DNA from: Membranipora membranacea
Lineage: Eukaryota > Bryozoa > Gymnolaemata > Cheilostomatida > Membraniporidae
Assembly: GCA_914767715.1 (NCBI GenBank)
Contig: OU612066.1
Location: 26,696,283 to 26,760,282 of the forward strand
Length of the DNA: 64,000 nt
Direction: 5' to 3'
The notes under the pieces were generated by a model. The model saw only the letters and a program-made list of their open reading frames with translations. It ran no database searches and was not told where the DNA came from. Position numbers and translations under genes: made by a program. The first letter of the stretch is position 1, and each line of letters starts with the position of its first letter. Below, one piece after another: positions 22,995 to 35,426 of this stretch.

Positions 22995-25900
22995 CTATAA
23001 AGTTTTCTTGAGAGGTTTATCAGCGCCTGCATCTGGGTGTAGATGAAGGATCCTGTAGTTTAGATACAGGTAGTATAGTACAAAGTGTGCACATGATACC
23101 AGAGAGATCAGGACAGGCCATAGATCTGGTAGTCTGGTGGGCGGAGTTAGTATGGCAGCACAAAAAGTCAGCGCTATCATCACCAAACCAGACCCCAACA
23201 TCTGCAAACACAAATAGCCGCTGTAAAGTAATCAGCGCAGCCGAATACTGTAAGTATGAACCCTAGCAGGTGCAAGTTATGTTTTATACGAGGTAAATAA
23301 ATGGGGGAGGTGGCAGTGCTAGATATCATGTTCAGTCATTGGGTCTTAGTGCAGAGGCACTTGGTTGTGGCTTACTGATAACAGAATAACAATATAGAAG
23401 ATAAAAATAGACTGTCACAGTATCATGTTTGAACAGCTTGAACTCGTTTGGCTAGACTACCCTTCATTGCACAATTATGAGTAGGCTTGGTAAAGAGCTG
23501 ATAAAACTATGTACGCAAACAGAAATATTTACGTCACTCACTGATAAAAATCCGATCAAGCTTGTCATAAACCTCAGGTTAACTGGGACAATGTCACATT
23601 TGAAGGCCAGCAAGTGGGAACGAGGCCAAAGGCAATCCATATGCCAATGATGTTTGTAACTCAGCACTAAACATGCTAAAATTTCAAGCCTTTGCCAAAT
23701 GCACCATTGCTAAGACAATTTGGCAGACAGAGTAACTTCATGGCCTGGCCTAGCCTGAGGTAGTGGTTGGATGAAAAAGAAACAAATGGTTTGATTTCAT
23801 CTTATTTATGTAGAAAGATACACATCACTTAGAACGGTAAAGTGGCGTCGTACGACAGAGCAACGTTAAAATGCTAAATAGCAGCCAGGAACCCATTCTT
23901 CATCTTAACCACCAGAGTTGGCTTGGCTTTTAAATTATGTCAGCTTGAAAAACGCAGATTCAATTTGAGATAATAATCCTAATTTTTCACCGCACAATCC
24001 TTCTATCTTTCGAAAGACAAATAGCTAACAACATACCAGAAATTGGCACAGTGCCTTTGTTGACCCCTCTCATGTTTCAGTGGTTTAGAATGATACCGAT
24101 ACTGATTTGGTTGCAAAGCTGATTGTTGAGAGTTTGCACCATAATATATAAGTACATTCTTGGTTTATTCACAGACAACAAAAGAGAGAAAATAAGTTGA
24201 GCCGATATTTCCTCTCAGGAATTGCTACTAATACTAATCACATAGTGTGTGTATTCAAGCGGCCTCTGCGATGGAGGCAATCAAATAAGTGATCCACCAA
24301 AGAAGTAACCAATTCTACTACTATACTACTACTACTACTACACATGCATTATACCCACCATCAGTTGTTGAGCTAGACTGTTTTGAATTTTATCTTCATA
24401 CAGGAATACCATCAGCAGCAGGAAAAAGAGACTGGTACTAATTGATGGTAGGAGTAATCCATCCTTAATCAGCAGGGGTAGCATGCTGTAGAAAGAAAAC
24501 AAAACTAATTAAGTTTTATGGGATGGGCTACTCATTTAACCTGTGCAAATATATGCTCAAATTCTCAATCTTTGGTGCAGGTCACTGTGATAATAATATA
24601 ATGTCACCAACGGCGACCAGAGTTTAGCAACATGAGCTATGTAAACACATTCATCTCATATTAAATGGTTGGCGGTCAAAGAAATTGCTCAAACACCTAA
24701 CCTTCCGATCTCACAGCCAAAGCTGAAATTGCAATGCAATCATAGAATTTTAAAGGAGATCATAGAACAAAGTGCTGCCTTGACTATATGGCATATCCTG
24801 CCACCCCTGACAGATATGAAAAGACAGAGATCTTCCATGTCATATCTGAAGGAGAAACCCCAAGATTAAGAAAACAGACTTGAGTATTCTAACAATGCAA
24901 CATTCTTCCGCTTTCTTGACATTATTCTCTCCGGGATGATCTTTAACACATATTACAAGACTTGGGCTTTGTCAGAAATGAGGAGGTGCTTCGTTTGTTG
25001 TAGATCCCTGAGAAATGTTTCTTGTATTGTTCAACTCGGCTCAGAGTGCATAACTCATAGGAACTGCCGTGTAAAAAATGTGAGCAAAGACCTTATTTGG
25101 CCTGACATCTTACCATAGTGTGAGAGCCTATACGATCACAAAAAAACTAAATTGTATATAACATAGCTTACAAAAGTAAGGGTATCTTTTGAAATTCAAG
25201 AATTGTACACTTGAAAGCGATTTCATACGTTGACAGAGAACTGGAATTGTATGATGTCAGGTCGAAAGATGGCGTTGCTTACCATAATTCTACACCGAGC
25301 CCCCCCCCCCCCCCTCAGAATTAGCATCTCGGACCAGGTATAAATGATATATGGGAATGTCTACTCTATTAATTTTCTCAACCCACAGGAATCAGCAAGC
25401 AGTGAGGCACCCCTACTTATTCACACAATTATTCTGAGCAATTAAAGCTTGAATACTATATCGATAACATTAAATACCTGAACACAGAGGTGAGGGAAAA
25501 CGATGAGACTAGAAAGGGCTCCTCATCTGTCAGTAAAAGCAGTGATCTGCAAATATATGAAAATAGGGCTTCAGACTTAAAGACTTACTTGGAGGCTGCT
25601 ATTTTGTATCACATCTTATTCTCCATATTTAATTCTATGATGTGAGCAATTTACAGCAGTAGAATCCAAATATTGAGGAAATTATGGTCTCTCAAACTTT
25701 CTAGGTGATGGCAGTCAATCGGCATTAAGAATCAGCGGGCACACCTTGTGGGACGTCACAACGCATCATACTTATTATGGGTTATTGTACTAATAATTCC
25801 ATAGATAAGATGATAATCAAAATTCAGTCCTAGATGGGACTCGAACCCAGGTTTTTAAAACCACCAGCCAACGCCGCTACCATCTCACCACTAGGTCCAG

Positions 25901-28900
25901 CTCTGTGAGTCTGTAGACAATATAGCTCAGTGTTAGCAGCGTTGCCTGCTGGGCCATTTGGACCTGGGTCCGAGACCCTCTATATTTCTGAACATTTTGA
26001 TCGTCATCCTATCTATTAGAATATCACAATGCGTATGACGCATTGTGACGTCCCACAAGGTGTGCCCGTTGATTCCCAACGCCATTTGAAGGTGATCACC
26101 TTGAAGGTTTGAGATACCATAACTTCCTCAATACTTGGATTCTTAAGCTGGAAATTGCTCTAATGATAGAATAAAATATGGAGAATAAGATGTGATACAA
26201 AATAGCAGCCTCAAAGTAAGTCTTTAACCACATTACGATGTAGCTTTGGTCACTCAAAGTCCATGATTTAATCTAGATATCAGGTACACCATGTCTTATG
26301 GCCATATGTTGCATGTTATATTAAGGGCTCAATTTGATGCATGCTAGATTTTGTGGCATGCCATTAACATTATACAGAAAATGAGTGTCTGGTAATGGAA
26401 TGCCACATAATCTCAGTTGCAGTCGTCTGTGACATTAATCTAAGTGCGGGCCATAGACATAATTATAATCCCAGACTGGACACCATACATAGCTGAAGTG
26501 AGTGAGTGACGTTACGACTTTGGATTGCGTAGTAGCAAGGATGCTATCATTGATTGAAAACCTTGGGTCTAAGTGCAGAGGGGTTGAAGCTTTTTTACAT
26601 TAGCAATGTACGTTCATTAACTTGTTATGCTGCCCCTGCCTGGTATACTGTTTTATCTGATTTTAATAAGCAACGCCTTGAAAGCATACAAAGATATGCA
26701 ACTAGAATAATTTTACCTGAGTTTAACTACGAAGAAAGGCTTGAATCACTAGATATCCAACTACTCAATGACTTTTTGTTTCATCTAGCCTCAGCCCATT
26801 TTAGTAAGATTTTACACAATGCAACCCATCCACATCACTATCGAATTATTTTAAACACTAGCCAACGAACATCCTCTCGCGCATCATATCCATATTTGCC
26901 TAAGAGATGTCGCACAACGAAGCAGCAAAACAGCTTTTTTCAATTTTTCATGTCATTTTATAACCACAGATTTGTGTATGTAGAGTGATATTTTTAGTCT
27001 CATCAAAACTCTAATTTTTTTTTGCAAACATTCAATTTTTATCATCGCCATGATAACAGAATGTAGAATAAACAATTACAATTACAATTACGATTTGCAG
27101 TTAGATCAAGATTGATCCAATTTGCCCGCATGCCGGTTGCTACACGTTCAAACTCAAAGTTACGCTTTGACTGCTTGATGTGTCAAACTAGTCTACTTGT
27201 TGAGCAAAGACTTGCTGTTGTGGTGCAACGTTTTTCTTAATTAGATAACTCCCTTTCAACTGGATTATACCAACGCAAAGAAACTGGGAGTTACCCGCTC
27301 TCTGAGGTTTAGTTCAGAGAGTTGGCAACTTCCTTTACACTTGAATGATAGGGAAGAGATTATTTGCCATACCATTCAGCCATAAATACCTAGCTACACA
27401 TCAAAATTCTTTTGTATCATGATTGTATATGATTGTGTATTCCATGTTTCACTCGGACTAACTTTGTTTTGGTATAATACTGTTTGGTTTTGAAGTTTAT
27501 GATTTTTGTTTGGCAATTCTAAATCCTCCAAAATTCGGTAGGGTTCTTGTGCTGAAATACTGCTAATGGGGAAGTCCATAAATATGTGGATATATAAAGA
27601 CATATCATACTCTTTAATGTCTACAATCTTTGGAAAAGAAATTGTCCAGATATCTGTGGCTCTACCCTCAATAAGGCTCATCTTCTTTCGAGAAACAACG
27701 AAGAAAAGGTGGGTAAGCCTTGCTCAGGATAGTAGGAGTTCTCACAATTGCTGACATTCCTTTTAAATTGTAGTCACCAAGGATTGATATATTAAAATGT
27801 ATACTCACATAACAGGAATAAGTATTGTCTTCTCATGAACTTGGTATGAAAATAGGAAGAATCCAAGGGATGAAATCACCTGACAAAGTAACAAAAAGAA
27901 ATACATCAACATAATGTGTCACAGAGTTGTGACATTGACCAAACTTTGCATGACAAGAAACGTTTGCGCACCAGTTATATGATGAGCAAAGCACCATTGA
28001 GGATTGAAGTGATCACAGACTACAAAGTACCAGCTTGGCTGATCTGACAGCACCTAACTTGTTTCGCTGCTATTCGACCAACCAAGAGCGGTAGCTATTA
28101 CATTTGAAACAGCTGTTAATTCCATATATAGTTAATTCATTGAAACAAAACAAGTGTAAAGCCTAGAAAACCTTGACATGCTTTTTGTGCTGGTGGAACG
28201 GGGGAATAATGATTGTCAACTCTTGCTTTGAGGCTGTCGAGTAAAGAGTTGTGCCTAAAAAACCTGGTTTTCTTACAAAGGATTATGTGTTAGTGGTTAC
28301 ATTCTGTGTTACTAGATTCATGAAAGGATTTATCACATTTCGTAACAGGCAAGCAAAATCAAACATGGAAACATGTATGAACCAAGTTTGTTCCTTTTTT
28401 CTTGACAGCTTAAAAGAAGACTCTGGCACCTTCTCCGGACCTCATCATCAATTAAAGCTTGTCTAGGCAGGCTATTTATTCACAGCCACCTATTGAGGGT
28501 ATTGATACTCCTAAGAGCAATTTGATCGCAATCACAACACACCACAGCGGGCTGGTGTACTATTTTGCCTGTCTTGAGATTGAACACACAGCGCACTCAA
28601 ACTAACTGAACTTTCTAACTCACCAATGAGTATTTGAAATGCTTCATAGTAGGATTGAGTATCAGTTTTATAGATGAAGGCACGACAGAAGCAAGTGTTG
28701 TAATGGCGCTAAAAAAAAAGAGGAAATATCACATTGGAGTTTTCGGGACTTTAAAGTAAAAGAGAATAGTTGCATGCAATTTACAAAGACAGAAAAAATT
28801 GTTGACAAATTGATTTGTTTCTATCACCAGCACACATGTGCTGCACAAATAGGACGCAAAATTCCTATGTATGATATTACGAGTATAGTAGAAGAAACCG

Positions 28901-31900
28901 CAACTTCAAAGCAGCACCATAGATGTACATTTAGCACTGAGAGGATGAGTCAGGAATAAGGGAATACATTACAGTGTTATCCGAGATGTTTTGTCTAGAA
29001 CTTGACCAAGGTATCAGAGAAAAAATGAGTGAGCACTCACCATAGTGTGACTATAGTAGGTTGGGGTAGAATATTCTTAATTTTAAATATAATATTCACT
29101 GAACACCAAAAGTTGGATACCTTGTCCTGCAAAAACAAATCCATATGTGATTTTATCATGATACATGACAGAGAAATAATGTTGAAAGTCTTTGATCGAC
29201 AAATTTATCTTTAAATTGTTAAGTAGTGAGCTATTTCTCAGGAAAACTATGAAGTCGGATAACTCCAGAAACCTACAGAACTCATGCACTTGGGTTTTTG
29301 GATTTAGCTTGTTCAAGGGCTCAAACTTAGACTATTGGTGAGGGCCTTATTCAACGTGTTACCTCTGATTGGCTCCAATTAATCAGAGCCAACACATTGA
29401 CTGGTCTGCCCTAAGCAAAACTGATAAAATCTGGACAAATAGTGGATAAGTTTGGTGGAATTGAAACAAGGAAAAGTAGCTGTCCAAATTTCATCCACAG
29501 GAAGCTGGAAGAATAGCGGACAACTCTCTAACAGAAAACACCCCAGAGTTCTTTATAGTGGATATTTACATCTATCTTCACAAAAAGGTTGATAATAGGT
29601 CCAATTCTGATAGCATATCAACAGGATGACACGATGATAAGATTGAGTTATGTACTATGATTCCCATACGAGTTAACAATACCCATATAAGAGCAGGAAA
29701 TGTCTAATGAGAGAAGAGAGGCATTAGACGTTGAAGGAGCATTCATACCTCAAATAGTCCCCTGTTGAAGGGGAACAGTCTCTGTATGACTGACATTATA
29801 TCATCTATACTTGATAAGTAAGGCAGCCAGCAGACAGCAAATGTACTGATCACCACAAGTCCAACTGTCAGAACTCGAAACAGTCTACAATATTCAAACA
29901 TATACAGGCAAAAGTTAAACTCTAGGTCCCCAGTCTCATTGCCTCTGACATCAATTGACTGGGAGTGGCGCTTCACCTAAAGGTTATGTTGCAGATTTGG
30001 CTAGTCTGCTAGACATGCCAAACTATGTTTGTTTGAAAGTTCTATGATGAAAATCTTTAAATTTGCAACACTTCCATACCAACTTTCTACACGGACGATG
30101 ACTTTTGAAGCTTGTGCAACGAGAGTAAACATTGGAGTTTGAGCAAACAAACATGACTACTTGTTTATCTTTGAATCAAGATTACTCAACCAACGGTATG
30201 TATGCATGTCGATGTGTAGTCTTAATGTTCAGACAGCTGCAAGTGTGTGTTTGCAGCATCAAACTAGAAAACATTCATTCTAAAAACACAGTAAAAAATA
30301 ATTTAAAGTATGAATGTGTTATATGGAAATACCACTAACACACACTTTAAGCCATCTGATCACTGGGGCTAGACATTGTATGGACTCACCTATGGTGTAG
30401 AGGTTCTGATTTGTGTAGACATAGCCCGAGTATAAACACGAAGAAAGGCATAGCATGATATAACTCCATCTGTTTGTAATTGAGTGCCAGAGCAAAGCTT
30501 ACAGAACCAAGCACCACATGCTTTCTGTCTAACAAGGCCACAGCTAGTATGAAGAAACCAAGGCTGACTGTATTATATCTGAGAGGAGAGTTAGGTTGTT
30601 ACTTCACTTTTCATGGACATATTTAATATAGAGTTATCTCCTTAATGTCAAAGAAGGGGAAACTTCTAATATGTTGGAGATGCTATACAATCTTGTATAT
30701 CAGCATAATCCGCGTGAAACTGTGTGTCAAATTTCACTTTTAGTGTCAAAGGGGAAAATTCTCCAGTAAATGGAATCCTCAAGTGCAGTTCTCTTCAATC
30801 TGATGATAAAGCAAGTAATGCCGGGAATAATGTGTAATATATTAGTAGGGGCTCAACATCATAATATGATCAAGGATACTGGAAGTGGCCGTAGTCTATG
30901 AGTGCGAGTCCAGGATAAAACAGCAGACCAGCTAGTGTAGTCCAACTCTTCTACAACAGGTAAAACAATACACTGATAAGTTTACACTCACAGCTAACAA
31001 TGGTGTGGCCCTCATGATAATATGAAAATGATTATGAATTGATAAAATGTAACAGGCCAAGCTTTATAGTGGATGGGCATTTTTTTTGAGTATAAATAGC
31101 TGCGGATTGTCACATTCGCTAACGACTTTCCTATTTGGGAATCTGATGTGACGGTGGGCATTTAATGACACAATATATAGAATCCTTATCGCTTACACTC
31201 ATTTCACGATGACAGTTCTGTAGAAATGACGTAATGTCAAGAGTGCTAACTCAAACATATGTAGGGCAGGTGACAGACCCACGCACCAACATCAGATGAA
31301 ATGAGGATTATGTTGCTCATATTGAGGTCGACTAGTCTGCTGCCAATAGAATTTAAATACATCAAAATCTATTGCAAAAGACTTTTATTTACTTTCAATT
31401 ATAGAAATATCAACCAGCAGAAATCATATGTGACTTACCTGACCAATCAGATTGGAGCAGTAAAGAAGAGAGGCAGGAGTGTATAGCAGCAACTCGCTGA
31501 CCAATACTATGAAATCAGATGTAAATAAATTAATATAAAATAATACCATAGTCACAGAGCAAGAACCATAAGACTCATTGCAGACGAAAAAAGGATCATA
31601 TCAAACAACATGACAGAATGGAATACAAATAAAACATACTAGTTGCTCCAAAGTAAGCAACATAACTCAGTTGGGAAGAATATTTGTTTTCCTACCTGGC
31701 AGGTCTACCACACAAAAAAAAGAGAATTGAAAATGAAATGAAAGCCTAAATAATTAAATTTAATGTTAGCACAGTTATAGATCTTACCCGAGTATCGCAT
31801 GAATAGTTTATGCTCCTGAGATTCGACACCTCTAGAATCGTACAGAGCTGTCCATGATGTGTTTACTCTCTTAGCACTAAAAGAGGTTACTAGGTTATTT

Positions 31901-33199
31901 GATTGCTGATTTTGAAACATGAGTGGAGGCTTTGTGAGGAAGCCATACAATCAGTTGATGCCATTTTCTAATGAAAATACTAATCATTAAAACACAATTA
32001 GCTGAGACTCTTATTGAATAGGAGGTTATTGAAAACAAGCCCACAATGCAACTTTACACCGAGATTCCCTTGGGGATCTAATCAATGTTTTATGTTTTCA
32101 TGGACTTGATTTGCCTGAAAGCTTAAGAAAATTTCACTATGAGATACCATTTCACCTCTCAAAAAATCAGCTGAATACAAGCCCACCTATAATGATGATC
32201 AAGGCCCCCTTTGGTCGATGGCGGGTACCACATTGTCCCATACCTCCTTACCTAACATTTGTCCTTACGCTAACCTCACACAAGCTGGGTTCTACAAGTA
32301 TCAAGTATTAACTCACATTTGACCTATGACCCAGCTATGATAGGCAGTAAGAGGTGGATAATCGATTCCCCAGTACAGAAGATCATTATCAGTTCCATTT
32401 TTATACCTGAAATAAAAAAGATCGTATGCATACTTATCTCAAAATTACTGTTGTTATTTAACTATACCATGTATGCCCGACAGAGGGGTTTAATGTCAAT
32501 TCAGGAGTTGCCGCTGGCTGCTCTTCATGCTTTTCATCTGGCAGCCATTTTCAGACGAGTTGTCACTGCTTTCAGTTGGTTTACTGACTGCAGAGCATAG
32601 CTGTATATACTTGATAGAATCTAGATCATCTTACAAAAATAATTGGCTCAAAACCCGACAGCCTCAGAAGTAAGAACCCTCAGCCTTTTCCGTCCCATGA
32701 GTACTCAGGCTACATGACATATGGAAGTGACAAGCCATACTAACCATTGAGTGACAGGTATATTGACGGTAACCTCCTGCCAGTGTCTCTGTGCTTCATA
32801 ATCTCCAAACATCGGACTCACTCCCTTTCCTGTATGACAGTTACATTCGGTCAGTAGATAAGTATATACATGGTATGAGATGTACCAATTTCATCGGAAT
32901 AACATTTTTATAATCAGGCTTGCATGACTTGTCTGATTTTATATAATACGATACCATTGTACACTATGAACAGAGCAATCTTAAAACCACAACCAATCGT
33001 GTAAATTGAGCGGTTGAGCAAGTGCAAAAAGTTCTTTGCGGTGAATGCTAGTCAGACCAAGGAGGTAGAGGGAGTTAGACCCTAATTAGGAGGGGTAGAT
33101 TATTAACTGACCTGAATATGGAAAAGTGCTGACAATCCATCGTATGAAAAGTGATCCAGATACCACGATCAATAGATTGGTGTAATCAAAACTCTTCAT
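22995..33199 (-). CDS. ALG6: ALG6, dolichyl-P-glucose:Man9GlcNAc2-PP-dolichol alpha-1,3-glucosyltransferase
   Basis: Adds the first glucose to the lipid-linked N-glycan precursor in the ER membrane (GT57 family). Fifteen exons join without a phase break: 33199-33112, 32829-32745, 32406-32317, 31876-31788, 31506-31439, 30950-30880, 30578-30390, 29884-29749, 29126-29041, 28708-28624, 27879-27809, 25546-25478, 24485-24355, 23582-23542, 23201-22995. The product is 501 aa, against about 507 in human. Family signatures in order: an N-terminal hydrophobic anchor, [13 protein letters not shown] in the first luminal loop (its Asp is the proposed catalytic base), [75 protein letters not shown] and [12 protein letters not shown]. 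It ends KKTL, a dilysine ER-retrieval signal as in human. Exon 14 (41 nt) and the donors after exons 2 and 13 are the weakest calls. The intron at 25547-27808 contains a LINE and a TTAA palindrome. Confidence 0.96.
25827..25898 (-). ncRNA. tRNA-like segment inside the TTAA palindrome (left)
   Basis: On the minus strand: a D-arm/A-box-like GTGGTGAGATGGTAGCG and a T-arm/B-box GGGTTCGAGTCCC, about 45 nt apart, within a 72-nt unit. The acceptor stem is poorly paired, so this is tRNA-derived rather than a functional tRNA. It retains the appearance of a Pol III internal promoter. Confidence 0.55.
25918..25987 (+). ncRNA. tRNA-like segment inside the TTAA palindrome (right)
   Basis: Plus strand: A-box-like TAGCTCAGTGTTAGCAGCG and B-box-like GGGTCCGAGACCC. 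It mirrors the left segment but is diverged from it, so the palindrome centre carries two divergent tRNA-like heads. Confidence 0.5.
26490..27105 (+). mobile_element. 5'-truncated non-LTR retrotransposon (L2/CR1-like), 3' end
   Basis: The frame from 26554 to 26985 encodes the C-terminal tail typical of CR1/L2-group reverse transcriptases: [20 protein letters not shown], then a [19 protein letters not shown] segment, a LNDFLFHL motif and a short basic end. The polymerase catalytic domain is missing, as expected after 5' truncation. The element ends in a short tandem tail (acaattacaattacaatta) near 27080-27105, characteristic of these LINEs. It is inserted antisense in an ALG6 intron and looks recent because the frame is intact. 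Confidence 0.8.
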
Positions 33200-34558
33200 C
33201 CTAGTCAGATTATCAAATAATCTACATTAAAAGAGTGCAGGCATGAGAGTGATAGGGCGAACATTGTTGCACTGAACCAGTGAAGAGTCGGATGCCTCCC
33301 TGTTTGCGCAACAGCATAAACACACCAATTATGTCAAAATACCTAAACTGACAATACGCACTGATGGCTGGAAGAGATGCTTATTAACACACAGCAGTGG
33401 CTTCATGCTGCTGGGGCCCGCTATGTAGAGGTTGTACTAGAGAAGGCCTCGGACAGCGCTTAACTCATGGTTTCTGGCTGAAGACCTGTGTGTTGCGAAA
33501 TGGTATGCGCACCACTGTAATATGTAATATGTTGCATATATTTCTATAAGGGAGATATTGCCTACCTGCCTATATATATATATATGCCAATTATGCCAAA
33601 CAAAAATGCCATACCACACCACTCTTCAGACATCAATGTAAATTAGATGTTGATAACATTTAATCATTACTAATAAATTAGACAGTGAGTCTGAGTGACT
33701 CCTTTCAGTGACTCAGTCCTCAATTCTAATTCTGCAAACCATCACCATTTACAGTCTCATGGAATGGGTTTTAAGCGTACTGCATTCAGACCGAAACTGT
33801 ACATAAAGCATGGATGTATATTATTTTTACCCATACTATACATTTCCAAACCCCAAAATTGTTCATCCTTTGGGAAGAAAAGTGTTTTTATTCATTTTAT
33901 TTTTTCCACATGCTAAACAGATATATATATATCAGCTAACACACATTGAAAATTGCAATTGTTGCTCTATGGGAGTAGATGGGGTGAATTCATAGGTAGG
34001 TAAGCAGGTAAACTTAGGAAAAGAAAACCTTAACATGCCATAATAGCATGGAATATGCATTGACTCTATTTATGTTTATCTCAGGGTGCTAAGGGGGTCC
34101 GTCGACATTTTACTGCTACTGCCGTTTTTATTGGCAAATTTCTATACGTTATAATGTTCAGAGCTCATAAAAAAATTCAAAACTGAAACATGTGAGTTAT
34201 TCCTCAGCATAATGGTCTGTCTCAAAACATACCTCAAAGTCAATGGGCAAGGCTAGAAAACACAGCCTCCTAACATCACAAGTTCTAAATTGGTTGCAGA
34301 GAATTTAGACTTTTCTTATTATTCTATTCACAGACAATCTACCAAAATCACATATTTTCTTGACTGTTAGCAGTTAACTCAAGCTCTAATTCCTACCGCC
34401 TAGCCTAAGACTCCCATGTGATCTTTTAATCACTATAAAATATTGCTCTCAGTCAGCCATTAACCACCCTACGCAATAAGTTGACCGAAATATTCAATCC
34501 ATGGTTGATTAAAAGGTTGATAAATTCAAATGTCTTGTCACATGCCACATTCTGAAAC
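33200..34558. other. 5' flank of ALG6, no supported gene
   Basis: AT-rich, with a short (TA)n run near 33571-33585 and another near 33921-33932. No exon chain with compatible splice borders is visible. A promoter for ALG6 would be expected just right of 33199, but no TATA or initiator stands out. Confidence 0.5.
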
Positions 34559-34757
34559 ATGGGCGTCAAAGTTCATTGCCATGGTAGCGACGCTGCAATA
34601 TCTGTGCCAGGTTGTTCTCTGTTTGCAGGCAGGTCCGAGCACAGCACTAGGGGCCAACCAAACCCCAGTAGTCAATGGACCGCAGTGGGATTCGAGCCCT
34701 CAACCTTCAGCATCTGCATGCTAAAGGTGTGGTGCTCTAACCAACTGAGCCACCTCC
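34559..34757 (-). mobile_element. tRNA-derived SINE
   Basis: Minus-strand head from 34757: GGAGGTGGCTCAGTTGG and TTAGAGCACC (A box), then GGGCTCGAATCCC (B box). The body that follows contains tggggtttggttggcccc and gctaccatggcaatgaactt. The tRNA part is about 73 nt with a recognisable but imperfect cloverleaf. It is a retroposon, not a tRNA gene, because transcription would run into the body without a terminator. Confidence 0.7.
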
Positions 34758-35200
34758 TACTCAAAGTATCAAACACAGTAGGGATCGGATATGATGTCCC
34801 TCAAATGATATTGTTAATCAAAGTTTCCTGCTTGTTAGTTTTTTCCCGAAAAGGGCTTGAATATCTAAAAACTGCCTCCAAATTGAAAAAAAAACAAGAT
34901 TTTCTGGGAGAGGCCCGTACCCCCTAGGATGAAGGCACCAATCCCGCCTGGCTCTACCACTTGAAAACCAATGGATACAGACCTGGATATTCCCTATTCT
35001 GTACCTCAAGTAAAATTTATCCAAAAAGTGGTGCGGCCAATTGGTATGCTCCCGAACAAAAAGAGGCCAAAGCAGAAAAAAAGGTTTGCCATGCATGATC
35101 TGATGCATTTACGTTAGAGAGAAAGTTGTAATTTGTCTCAACAACACCTTTCACAGCATATGACTACAAATTCAAACTTGATACAGTAGGATTCACTCAC

Positions 35201-35426
35201 CAGCTTCCATATAATCTTCCAAACTGTCACCAAACGATTTCTCCTGAGAAAATATAGAGATCTGAAGCTGATATTCCGTCTCGTGCTGCCTTAGATGGTC
35301 TCTTGCTAACGTCTCATTAGTATGATATGATACTAAATCCATTATGGCAGTCAGTCCAACACAAAATCCAATGCTTTTGTAGCAGCTTATGTCGCAGTTA
35401 GGAATGGGTTTGTCTCTCTCTATCAT
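35201..35426 (-). CDS. orphan first exon or small ORF, unrecognised
   Basis: ATG at 35426, preceded in frame by a TAG, opens 75 codons (MIERDKPIPNCDISCYKSIG and onward) and ends at a strong GTGAGT donor at 35200. Unspliced, the frame stops two codons later, giving 77 aa. The composition looks like real protein (Cys pair, amphipathic C-terminal half, QEKSFGDSLEDYMEA). No continuation exon in the required phase was identified between here and ALG6, and no family is recognised. It may be the first exon of a short gene on the minus strand or a chance open frame. Confidence 0.4.

Larger units (their letters stand above)
25581..26223. mobile_element. TTAA-flanked long palindromic MITE, copy 1
   Basis: Flanked by TTAA at 25577-25580 and 26224-26227. 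The ends are inverted copies starting AGACTTACTT, then GGAGGCTGC/TTGAGGCTGC, and the complementarity runs inward for about 270 bp per arm (atcttattctccatat, attctatnatgtgag, tccaaatattgagga). The centre holds two tRNA-like segments in opposite orientation. TTAA target sites are typical of piggyBac and Kolobok-type transposition. No transposase is encoded. It lies in an ALG6 intron, 30 bp upstream of the acceptor of exon 12. Confidence 0.85.

Noticed and set aside
25300-25315. Poly-C/poly-G runs (also near 1258, 48676 and 50531) as regulatory G-quadruplex sites
   Set aside because: Single uninterrupted homopolymers without the spaced G-run pattern; probably simple repeats or sequencing-prone tracts.
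26554-26988. A cellular gene
   Set aside because: The product is the C-terminal tail of a CR1/L2-type reverse transcriptase followed by a microsatellite-like 3' tail, so it is a truncated LINE.
27394-27681. Minus-strand open frame of 95 codons in an ALG6 intron
   Set aside because: No splice borders in phase with the flanking ALG6 exons and no resemblance to ALG6; exons 11 and 12 already join cleanly without it.
34685-34757. Possible tRNA gene on the minus strand
   Set aside because: Head of a SINE: imperfect acceptor pairing, and a non-tRNA body follows directly.
34818-35108. Minus-strand open frame of 96 codons
   Set aside because: Low-complexity and partly repeat-like; no start context, no phase match to the exon at 35201, no recognisable motif.
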